A stretch of DNA of 5,133 nt from JBDSYA01 sp039925865. GTDB taxonomy: Bacteria > Bacteroidota > Ignavibacteria > Tepidaquicellales > Tepidaquicellaceae. The DNA is taken from positions 1 to 5,133 of the forward strand of contig JBDSYA010000299.1 of the NCBI GenBank assembly GCA_039925865.1. Direction: 5' to 3'. Every line of letters starts with the position of its first letter. Positions within the stretch are counted from its first letter, which is position 1. The position numbers were made by a program, and so were the translations under genes. The notes under the pieces were generated by a model. It did no database searches. It was not told where the DNA came from and saw nothing but the letters and a program-made list of their open reading frames with translations. Shown here piece after piece: positions 1-5,122 of this stretch.

Positions 1-1023
1 AGCCCAGCTTCCTCCGTTATTAGTTGAACGATATACCCCGCCTCCGCCAGTTCCTGCATAAACATTAGTCACACCTGCAGCAACAACCTGAACAAATACA
101 TTTGTGAGTCCGCCGTTGGATAAACTCCAGGTATTCCCGTTATTAGTCGTCGCATATACCCCTGAACCATAAACAGCACCAAAGATACTGTTTCCCCTTG
201 TTGCAAATGAGATGACTGATTGATTTCTGACACCGTTATTTATAGCTGTCCAGGTTGCACCAGTATTGGTCGAGATATAAATTCCGCTTCCCAGTGTTCC
301 TGCAAATATATTAGTACCGGCAGATGCAAGGCTAAGAATGTATCCTGATAAATTGCTTGAAACCCAGCTTCCTCCGTTATTGGTAGAAAGATAAAGCCTT
401 CTGTCGGTTCCTGCAAAAATGTTTGATCCGATTGAAAGAAAAGATGATACATTAATTTTAACTAAACCGCTGAGCGTCCAGGAATCACCATTATTAGTTG
501 ATCTGAATACTCCATCCGGCGTTCCGACCAAAAGATTAGGACCACTGGAACTTAATGCTCTTACAAAAAGATTAGACAGTCCGTTATTAACTTCCGACCA
601 AAGCTCTCCGTTATTTGTTGAGATATATACTCCGCCGCCATAAGTTCCTGCAAACAAATTTTCTCCGCGAATAACAAAAGCATTTACTGACAAGTGTAGT
701 AATCCATTATTCAGTGATGTCCAGCTCTGTCCGAAATTTGTTGACTTGAAAATTCCACCGCTGTCCGTTCCTACAAATAAATTTTCTCCGTTAAGAAAAA
801 TTGTTAATATTTTATTATTTGTGAGACCATTATTAACAGGTGACCAAATATTTCCATTATCGGTGGAAATAAAAATCCCATCACCATAAGTTCCTGCGAA
901 AACCATGGAATCATTTGCAGCCAAAGATGTAATTTGCTGATTCGTCAACCCTGTATTTGAAGGGAACCATGTAGTTCCATTATTCACCGACCGGATAACT
1001 CCGCCATAAGTAGTTCCTGCAAA
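1..1023 (-). repeat. Nine in-frame ~123-bp coding repeats
   Basis: Within the secreted protein gene the unit repeats every 123 bp (41 codons), except two successive units of 38 and 37 codons (residues 213-250 and 251-287). Units are diverged at the DNA level but share short blocks; for example 4-23 and 364-383 on the plus strand are almost identical. The last unit is cut by the window edge. The repeat explains the short spurious open frames found here on both strands. Confidence 0.8.
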
Positions 1024-1167
1024 GGTGTTTGTATTTGATGACACAATGGCTGTGATCACTCCTCCGGTAGGACCGCCGGTTTGAGTCCAATTTGCATAAC
1101 TTATTTTTATGTTGAGAAATGATGCGGAAACGATCAGTACAAATAAAATCGCTGTAATTTTTTTCAT
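1..1167 (-). CDS. Secreted Asp-box (BNR/sialidase-like) repeat protein, C-terminus beyond window
   Basis: The frame is open from ATG at 1167 to base 1, giving 389 codons without a stop; the C-terminus lies off the left edge. Residues 1-25 form a signal peptide: MKK, a hydrophobic core (about 5-18), then S-Y-A as a plausible signal peptidase I site, so the mature protein is exported. The rest is a tandem repeat of about 41 residues, with F/V-x-G-T starting near residues 49, 90, 131, 172, 213, 251, 288, 329 and 370. Each repeat carries an Asp-box-like turn (S-T-N-N-G-x-x-W, once S-T-D-N-G-x-x-W) followed by N-N-G-L-T-N. Asp boxes sit on beta-hairpins of beta-propellers, so a propeller or similar repeat fold is likely; no enzymatic residues can be assigned. 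Proteins of this type in Bacteroidota-like lineages often end in a type IX secretion sorting domain, but that end is not visible. No Shine-Dalgarno is seen; a sigma-54-type promoter lies upstream. Function unknown; adhesion or a surface role is a guess. Confidence 0.85.
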   Translation of the reverse strand, partial: MKKITAILFVLIVSASFLNIKISYANWTQTGGPTGGVITAIVSSNTNTFAGTTYGGVIRSVNNGTTWFPSNTGLTNQQITSLAANDSMVFAGTYGDGIFISTDNGNIWSPVNNGLTNNKILTIFLNGENLFVGTDSGGIFKSTNFGQSWTSLNNGLLHLSVNAFVIRGENLFAGTYGGGVYISTNNGELWSEVNNGLSNLFVRALSSSGPNLLVGTPDGVFRSTNNGDSWTLSGLVKINVSSFLSIGSNIFAGTDRRLYLSTNNGGSWVSSNLSGYILSLASAGTNIFAGTLGSGIYISTNTGATWTAINNGVRNQSVISFATRGNSIFGAVYGSGVYATTNNGNTWSLSNGGLTNVFVQVVAAGVTNVYAGTGGGGVYRSTNNGGSWA

Positions 1168-1212
1168 TTTTTAATTTAGTTTTGATTTAACATAATAACT
1201 GATGTGTTCTAA

Positions 1213-1229
1213 CTTTGTGTCGAACAAAG
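1213..1229. promoter_or_regulatory. Short inverted repeat at the predicted transcript start
   Basis: CTTTGT and ACAAAG (1213-1218 and 1224-1229) are perfect inverted 6-mers around a 5-base spacer. The position overlaps or immediately follows the start predicted from the sigma-54-like element, so it could be a 5' leader hairpin or a dimeric operator. A 6-bp AT-rich palindrome can easily arise by chance in this composition. Confidence 0.25.
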
Positions 1230-1238
1230 ATTATACAC

Positions 1239-1255
1239 TGCAAGTTGCCTGCCAA
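1239..1255 (-). promoter_or_regulatory. Candidate sigma-54 (RpoN) -24/-12 promoter
   Basis: On the minus strand the sequence is TTGGCAGGCAACTTGCA. Against the RpoN consensus YTGGCACG-N4-TTGCW it has one mismatch (G for C after TGGCA), and the invariant GG and GC pairs are 12 bp apart as required. The predicted transcript start is near 1228, giving a leader of about 60 nt before the ATG at 1167. It is correctly oriented in the only sizeable intergenic region upstream of the secreted repeat protein. If real, expression would need an AAA+ enhancer-binding protein. A TATAAT hexamer (1230-1235) just downstream is an alternative -10 element, but I see no -35 at proper spacing. Confidence 0.55.
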
Positions 1256-1287
1256 AATTGTTTGAAAATAATTTGTCCGAAATATTT

Positions 1288-1548
1288 CTAATTTTTCTCA
1301 TTTCTGATTTTAACGATTAAAGTTATGGACACAAATATCAATGAAATTGAATTTGCGAATAAGAGTGGTATGTTCGAAATATAATATCCATAAACTATCC
1401 ATATTGCAACACCTGCCTCCAGCATTATGAGCATGGGCAGGGAAATATCTTTTGTATGTTTTGTTTTAATGGCTTTGATTGACTGCGGCAGGAATGCAAA
1501 AGTGGTCAGGGAAGCCGCTATTAAACCAATAATTAAAGTAAAATCCAA
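1288..1548 (-). CDS. SemiSWEET family sugar transporter (PQ-loop, 3 TM)
   Basis: An 86-residue membrane protein with the layout of bacterial SemiSWEETs. TM1 is at about 3-20, ending in the PQ motif (F-L-P-Q, 19-22), followed by a charged loop K-T-K-x-T-K-D-I-S-L (28-37). TM2 is about 38-57 with W50, and TM3 about 60-79 with P61 and the A-N pair at 65-66, where SemiSWEETs have a substrate-contacting Asn. Family members homodimerise in the inner membrane to make a six-helix facilitator for small sugars; the substrate cannot be told from sequence. Length is normal. The start codon is TTG, one base after the glyS TAA. No ATG or GTG exists between the upstream in-frame stop and TM1, so TTG is the only sensible start and translation is probably coupled to glyS. 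The family is firmly recognised; a link to glycyl-tRNA synthesis is not implied. Confidence 0.88.
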   Translation of the reverse strand: MDFTLIIGLIAASLTTFAFLPQSIKAIKTKHTKDISLPMLIMLEAGVAIWIVYGYYISNIPLLFANSISLIFVSITLIVKIRNEKN

Positions 1549-1549
1549 T

Positions 1550-3022
1550 TTATAGCTTATTTTTTATAAAGTCGGAAATCCTATCCTTACTTATTCTCTC
1601 CTGTTTCATAGTGTCTCTGTTTCTTATGGTTACTGTATTATTGCTTAGCGTTTCAGAATCTACAGTTATACAGAAAGGAGTGCCGCATTCATCCTGTCTT
1701 CGGTATCTCCTTCCAACTGCCCCAGAATCATCGTAAAATACTTTCATACTTTTACGAAGATCATCTGTGATATTACGTGCAATATCCTGCATACCGTCAC
1801 GGTTTACAAGTGGAAATACAGCTGCTTTGATTGGTGCAAACTCAATTGGAAACCGCAGTATTGTTCGTGTTTCCGAAGTACTTGTGCTATCAGAATTCTC
1901 CTTTGCCACTTCTTCTTCATCATATGCATTGCATAAAAAAGCAAAAAAACTTCTTGTTGCTCCTGCTGATGTTTCAATTACATATGGAATAAATCTTTCC
2001 TTTAACTGATCATCAAAATATTCAAGTTTCTTTCCGGAATATTCCATGTGCCGTTTCAGATCAAAGTCAGTCCTGTTATGTATTCCCTCAATCTCACCCC
2101 AGCCAAACGGAAATTCATATTCTATATCAACAGCTGCTTTTGCATAGTGAGCAAGCTTTTCATGCAGGTGAAGCTTTAGTTTATTCTCTTTCATCCCGTA
2201 TTTTACAAACCATTGTATTCTCTGATCTCTCCAGTATTCAAACCATTTTTCATCATCTTTAGGATTTATAAAGAACTGCATTTCCATCTGCTCAAACTCT
2301 CTTACCCGGAATAGAAAATTTTTCGTATTAATCTCGTTTCTGAAGGCTTTTCCTATTTGTGCTATTCCAAAGGGAAGTTTCTGTCTTGAAGATTCTTTAA
2401 CATTATTAAAATTTACATAAATTCCCTGCGCTGTTTCAGGCCTGAGATATACAGCATTTGAAGAATCTTCTATGGATCCCACATGAGTTTTAAACATCAG
2501 GTTAAAACTTCTAGCTTCCGTAAAAGTATTTTTATTTCCGCATCCCGGGCATATTATTTCACTTAAAAATATATCGGGATCACCTAAAAAAACTCCTTCA
2601 GCATCTTCCATGCTGTTTACAGGCTCTCCAACTAAAGATGACTCTACGGCTTTTTTGTAAATCGCTTCTTTACCTTTCTGGGATAGCATTTCAAAAAGCA
2701 CATCAATTCTATAGCGAAGTTTACAATGCTTGCAGTCAACCATCGGATCTGAAAAATGTTCAATATGACCCGAAGCTTCCCAGACTTTAGGATGCATTAA
2801 AATAGAAGCATCGAGGCCTTCAACATTTTCACGATACGTCATGTCTTTCCACCAGGCTTCCTTTATATTTTTCAGAAGTTCTACTCCGAGAGGACCGTAA
2901 TCATAGCAACCGTTCAAACCGCCGTATATTTCAGATGACTGAAAAACAAAACCCCTTCTTTTAGATAATGAAACTATTTTTTCAGTTGTATCATTTTTAT
3001 TTTGCGTTTTCTTTTCTGCCAT
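1550..3022 (-). CDS. glyS: Glycine--tRNA ligase, alpha2 (single-chain) type
   Basis: A 490-residue cytoplasmic class II aminoacyl-tRNA synthetase that charges tRNA-Gly with glycine using ATP. It is the homodimeric alpha2 form shared with archaea and eukaryotes, not the alpha2beta2 GlyQ/GlyS enzyme. Visible markers: N-terminal K-R-R-G-F-V-F-Q-S-S-E-I-Y-G-G (21-35) and Y-D-Y-G-P-L-G (40-46); two CxxC pairs (C97/C100, C158/C161) suited to a structural zinc; R-P-E-T-A-Q-G (194-200); motif 2 F-R-N-E-I (227-231); motif 3 S-A-G-A-T-R (352-357) with R357; and an anticodon-binding domain from about 390 to the end. Length is typical. The ATG at 3022 precedes a polar 14-residue tail before the conserved core. 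It starts 41 bp after the fcl stop, with an A/T-rich leader and no Shine-Dalgarno, and is followed after one base by the SemiSWEET gene, so these genes are probably co-transcribed. Some annotation schemes call this type glyQS. Confidence 0.96.
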   Translation of the reverse strand: MAEKKTQNKNDTTEKIVSLSKRRGFVFQSSEIYGGLNGCYDYGPLGVELLKNIKEAWWKDMTYRENVEGLDASILMHPKVWEASGHIEHFSDPMVDCKHCKLRYRIDVLFEMLSQKGKEAIYKKAVESSLVGEPVNSMEDAEGVFLGDPDIFLSEIICPGCGNKNTFTEARSFNLMFKTHVGSIEDSSNAVYLRPETAQGIYVNFNNVKESSRQKLPFGIAQIGKAFRNEINTKNFLFRVREFEQMEMQFFINPKDDEKWFEYWRDQRIQWFVKYGMKENKLKLHLHEKLAHYAKAAVDIEYEFPFGWGEIEGIHNRTDFDLKRHMEYSGKKLEYFDDQLKERFIPYVIETSAGATRSFFAFLCNAYDEEEVAKENSDSTSTSETRTILRFPIEFAPIKAAVFPLVNRDGMQDIARNITDDLRKSMKVFYDDSGAVGRRYRRQDECGTPFCITVDSETLSNNTVTIRNRDTMKQERISKDRISDFIKNKL

Positions 3023-3063
3023 TAAATCTTTTCTGTTTTTTAATTTATTTATAAAACATCTGT

Positions 3064-4020
3064 TTAAACTTCAACTCCAAAATCTATTTTCAAAACTTCC
3101 TTTAATCCCTCTTCAAAAGGACGCGGATTATATTCGGGCATAATGCTTTTCAAATAAGTAATATCTGTTCTTTTTTCAAATGTACCGTCAGGTTTTGTGC
3201 TATCCCATTTGATTTCTTTATCAAATTCAAAAACTTTTTCCGCGATCTCAATATATTCTTTAATCGAGTGATCAAAACCTGTTCCAATATTTACAAACTC
3301 AGGTTTATCATAATGCTCCATTAAATAAATGCATGCGTTTGCGCAATCATCAACATACAGCGCTTCCCTTCTCGGTTTACCTGTTCCCCAAAACAAAAGC
3401 TCCGTCCCGTCACGCTGAGCGTTTACAAATTTCTGCACCATTGCTGCAATAAAATGACTGTTGTTCAGATCGTAATTATCATTTGGTCCGTATAAGTTTG
3501 TGGGCATTGCTGCGATCGCATTAATACCATATTGCTTCCTGTACAGCTGACACCCTATAATTCCCATTCCTTTTGCAACTGCATAACCTTTGTTTGTTTC
3601 TTCCAAAGGACCGGTCATAAACCTGTTTTCATTTATGGGCTGAGGATTTTCTTTTGGATAAATGCAGGTCGATCCTGTGTAAAGTATTTTTGTATCCGGT
3701 GAAAAAGTTTTTACAGCCTCAAGTACATTAAGTATCATGATAGAATTCTGATAAAGAAAATCCGCCTGCCTGGTATTATTAGCAAGAATGCCTCCGACAA
3801 GCCCGGCAACCATGAAAACATTGTCCGGTTTTTCATTTTTAAAAAAATTATCAACATCCTCTTTTTTAAGAAGATCAAAACCATCTTTTCTTGAGGGAAA
3901 AATTACATTTTCATAATCTGAGAGCTGCCGCACTATTGAGCTTCCAAGCATTCCCGTCCCGCCAAAGACGGCGACCTTGTTGCGCGAGACGTTAGACGCA
4001 AGATGCGAGACGTATGACAT
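3064..4020 (-). CDS. fcl: GDP-L-fucose synthase (GDP-4-keto-6-deoxymannose epimerase/reductase)
   Basis: A 318-residue short-chain dehydrogenase of the extended NAD(P)-dependent epimerase type. It converts GDP-4-keto-6-deoxy-D-mannose to GDP-L-fucose with NADPH, supplying fucose for surface polysaccharides. Seen: Rossmann G-G-T-G-M-L-G (20-26); V-G-G-I-L-A-N-N-T (75-83); G-S-T-C-I-Y-P with S117 and C119; the Y146-xxx-K150 catalytic pair; P-T-N-L-Y-G-P (173-179); N-S-H with H189. From remembered E. coli Fcl (S107, C109, Y136, K140, H179) every active-site residue is shifted by exactly +10. The shift equals an extra N-terminal segment encoded by the GTCTCGC heptad repeat; V11-S-R-N-K-V lines up with the E. 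coli start M-S-K-Q-R-V. No other in-frame start lies before M24, so ATG 4020 is the best choice. No Shine-Dalgarno. No GDP-mannose dehydratase (gmd) is in the window. A related GDP-sugar epimerase/reductase is possible but less likely. Confidence 0.93.
   Translation of the reverse strand: MSYVSHLASNVSRNKVAVFGGTGMLGSSIVRQLSDYENVIFPSRKDGFDLLKKEDVDNFFKNEKPDNVFMVAGLVGGILANNTRQADFLYQNSIMILNVLEAVKTFSPDTKILYTGSTCIYPKENPQPINENRFMTGPLEETNKGYAVAKGMGIIGCQLYRKQYGINAIAAMPTNLYGPNDNYDLNNSHFIAAMVQKFVNAQRDGTELLFWGTGKPRREALYVDDCANACIYLMEHYDKPEFVNIGTGFDHSIKEYIEIAEKVFEFDKEIKWDSTKPDGTFEKRTDITYLKSIMPEYNPRPFEEGLKEVLKIDFGVEV
3984..4018 (-). repeat. Degenerate heptad cluster inside the fcl start (inverted to main array)
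   Basis: On the plus strand five consecutive 7-mers can be read: gcgagac, gttagac, gcaagat, gcgagac, gtatgac. Read on the minus strand these match the GCGTCTY unit of the array at 4521-4667, so the orientation is reversed. They form codons 1-13 of fcl. A 19-nt stretch (3994-4012) is complementary in orientation to 4585-4603 at 18 of 19 positions. Confidence 0.8.
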
Positions 4021-4049
4021 ATTTTATTTTGTTTTTAAATTAATCTCAT

Positions 4050-4063
4050 GCGAGACTCAAGAC
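4050..4063 (-). repeat. Two heptads just after the four-helix-bundle stop
   Basis: Plus-strand gcgagac and tcaagac, directly adjacent and in the same orientation as the fcl cluster, begin 3 bp past the stop codon of the four-helix-bundle gene. A 31-bp AT-rich gap separates them from the cluster at 3984-4018. They look like remnants of the same array. Confidence 0.65.
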
Positions 4064-4066
4064 GTT

Positions 4067-4423
4067 TTATTTAGTATTTAAAATTAATATCGAAATTTTT
4101 GCAAATAGTTTATTGAAAAGCTCATGCAAAGCTTCTATTTCAGATTTGTTCATGTAATTCAGTTCTAATGCTATTGTCAATTGCGTATCAATTTCAACTA
4201 ACGAGGATCGCGCGATCTCAAAGAATCTTTTCTTTTCACATTTCGATTTTCTGGCGCATCCCTCAGCTAAGTTAGAAGCAATTGATACAGATGCTCTTCT
4301 GATCTGATTAGTAATTCCAAAGATCTCATTTTTTGGAAAAGCCTCAGTTAATTTGTAGAGTATCTTAACTAATACAATGCTAAGTTTCCATACATCTAAT
4401 TTCTTATGACTTAAATTCAACAT
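4067..4423 (-). CDS. Four-helix-bundle protein (S23 / 23S rRNA intervening-sequence family)
   Basis: A 118-residue protein with the family hallmarks: K-L-D-V-W near the N-terminus (8-12), F-P-K-N-E-I-F-G (29-36), Q-I-R-R-A-S-V-S-I (40-48), S-N-L-A-E-G (50-55), R-F-F-E-I-A-R-S-S-L (66-75) and E-I-D-T-Q-L (77-82). Predicted all alpha-helical, with no signal peptide or membrane segment. Length is typical (about 110-130). Relatives are encoded inside hairpin-forming intervening sequences of bacterial 23S rRNA and as stand-alone genes; the Avd accessory protein of diversity-generating retroelements shares the fold. Its biochemical role is not established, though a basic nucleic-acid-binding pentamer is known for relatives. 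Here it is stand-alone, lies between msrB and fcl, and is enclosed by heptad repeats in opposite orientations. It has a strong Shine-Dalgarno, unlike its neighbours, consistent with separate origin. ATG 4423 is fixed by that site. Confidence 0.92.
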   Translation of the reverse strand: MLNLSHKKLDVWKLSIVLVKILYKLTEAFPKNEIFGITNQIRRASVSIASNLAEGCARKSKCEKKRFFEIARSSLVEIDTQLTIALELNYMNKSEIEALHELFNKLFAKISILILNTK

Positions 4424-4430
4424 AAAATAA

Positions 4431-4437
4431 CTCCTTT
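4431..4437 (-). promoter_or_regulatory. Strong Shine-Dalgarno of the four-helix-bundle gene
   Basis: On the minus strand AAAGGAG sits 7 nt before ATG 4423, ideal spacing for anti-SD pairing. The starts of glyS, fcl and the secreted repeat gene have only A/T-rich leaders, so this site stands out and supports the chosen start. Confidence 0.75.
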
Positions 4438-4520
4438 ATTTGAATTTAAATAATCTGTAAATAAATACTACTTCATTTTTACATTTAACCTATGAAATTA
4501 CATATCGAATTTACTCTAGC
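4438..4520. other. AT-rich leader between heptad array and four-helix-bundle gene
   Basis: About 83 bp with no open frame of note. It presumably holds any promoter for the four-helix-bundle gene, but I cannot pick out a convincing -35/-10 or Bacteroidota-type -33/-7 pair. No clear rho-independent terminator is visible either. Confidence 0.4.
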
Positions 4521-4675
4521 GCGTCTCGCGTCTCGCGTCTCGCGTCTTGCGTCTCGCGTCTTGCGTCTTGCGTCTTGCGTCTCGCGTCTCGCATCTCGCG
4601 TCTCGCGTCTTGCGTCTCGCGTCTTGCGTCTCGCGTCTTGCGTCTCGCGTCTTACGTCTCGCGTCTAGCGGTCTC
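4521..4675 (+). repeat. Heptanucleotide tandem array GCGTCTY, ~22 units
   Basis: Twenty-one consecutive 7-bp units run from 4521 to 4667, followed by an 8-bp variant (gcggtctc) ending at 4675. The seventh base is C in 12 units, T in 8 and A in the last. Only two units differ elsewhere (gcatctc at 4591, acgtctc at 4654). From 4605 the C and T forms strictly alternate, making a 14-bp higher-order period. Because 7 is not a multiple of 3, all frames read as repeats without stops, creating artefactual open frames rich in R-L-A-S. The array begins 3 bp beyond the msrB stop (4679-4681). It is GC-rich in an otherwise AT-rich region. Confidence 0.95.
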
Positions 4676-4678
4676 TTT

Positions 4679-5122
4679 TTATTTCTCTATAAATTTCATT
4701 GCAGCAGAATTCATACAGTACCTCAGACCTGTTGGTTTTGGACCGTCATTAAATACGTGTCCAAGATGGGCTCCGCATCTTCTGCATAAAACTTCATCCC
4801 GTGCCATTCCATGCGATACATCACTGCCTACAATAATATTTTTTTCACTAAAGGGCGCATAGAAGCTCGGCCATCCGGTACCCGATTCGAACTTTGTGTC
4901 TGAAGTATACAGTTCCAGATCACATCCGATGCAATTGTAGATGCCTTCCCTATGATTATCATTATATTCGTTATCAAAGGGACGCTCCGTACCTTTTTGT
5001 CTTGTGACTTTATACTGAATATCGGTAAGCTGTTTTTTCCATTCCTCTTCAGTTTTTACGACCTCAAACGTGCTGGTTTCACTTTTCAGAGTGTCTTTGA
5101 AATTAGTTGTCGTATTATTCAT
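4679..5122 (-). CDS. msrB: Peptide-methionine (R)-S-oxide reductase MsrB
   Basis: A 147-residue enzyme that reduces the R epimer of methionine sulfoxide in proteins back to methionine, normally using thioredoxin. Seen: G-T-E-R-P-F (44-49); first zinc pair C64/C67; F-x-S-G-T-G-W-P-S-F (78-87); second zinc pair C113/C116; H-L-G-H-V-F-N-D-G-P (119-128); and the catalytic motif R-Y-C-M-N-S with C136. Position 82 is Thr, where some MsrBs have the resolving Cys, so this looks like the one-cysteine type, with thioredoxin or another thiol attacking the sulfenic acid directly. The catalytic domain begins near residue 25; the preceding polar tail has no signal peptide or lipobox, so it is probably cytoplasmic. 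The start is taken at ATG 5122, but the frame stays open to the window edge 11 bp upstream, so a longer protein cannot be excluded. The heptad array starts right after the stop. Confidence 0.95.
   Translation of the reverse strand: MNNTTTNFKDTLKSETSTFEVVKTEEEWKKQLTDIQYKVTRQKGTERPFDNEYNDNHREGIYNCIGCDLELYTSDTKFESGTGWPSFYAPFSEKNIIVGSDVSHGMARDEVLCRRCGAHLGHVFNDGPKPTGLRYCMNSAAMKFIEK

Larger units (their letters stand above)
3984..4675. other. Candidate repeat-bounded four-helix-bundle element
   Basis: The segment consists of heptads in one orientation (3984-4018, 4050-4063), the four-helix-bundle gene, and the same heptad in the other orientation (4521-4675). The arrangement is like an insertion unit with inverted repeat arms, about 690 bp long. 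No transposase, reverse transcriptase or target-site duplication is visible. Calling it one element rests on arrangement and on variants shared by the two arms, not on comparison with an empty site. Confidence 0.45.

Noticed and set aside
240..452. Minus-strand open frame, 70 codons
   Set aside because: It is out of frame within the secreted repeat gene, which has an uninterrupted frame with signal peptide and repeats.
419..643. Plus-strand open frame, 74 codons
   Set aside because: It is antisense to the secreted repeat protein; its repeats mirror the coding repeat and it has no ribosome binding site or domain.
1230..1235. TATAAT as a sigma-70-type -10 box
   Set aside because: The hexamer is perfect, but the only -35-like sequence (TTGGCA) is 14 bp away, too close, and is better explained as the -24 part of the sigma-54 element.
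1767..2009. Plus-strand open frame, 80 codons
   Set aside because: Antisense to glyS across its conserved motif 3 region; no recognisable features.
3964..3984. Further heptads extending deeper into fcl
   Set aside because: A matching 7-mer in phase (aaagacg) exists, but this stretch encodes the conserved V-A-V-F-G-G strand, so the match is more simply coincidence.
4024..4062. Sigma-70-like promoter for fcl (TTGAGT, 17 bp, TAAAAA)
   Set aside because: The -10 is poor and the surrounding DNA is so A-rich that such matches are expected by chance.
4067..4423. Diversity-generating retroelement accessory gene (avd)
   Set aside because: The fold is related, but no reverse transcriptase, template repeat or variable repeat is visible; the sequence motifs fit the stand-alone S23 family.
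4521..4675. CRISPR array
   Set aside because: Units are 7 bp with no spacers, and no cas genes are present.
4547..4862. Two plus-strand open frames through the heptad array with R-L-A-S-rich peptides
   Set aside because: A stop-free 7-bp repeat gives open frames in every phase; both run on into the antisense of msrB and show no start signal or independent protein features.
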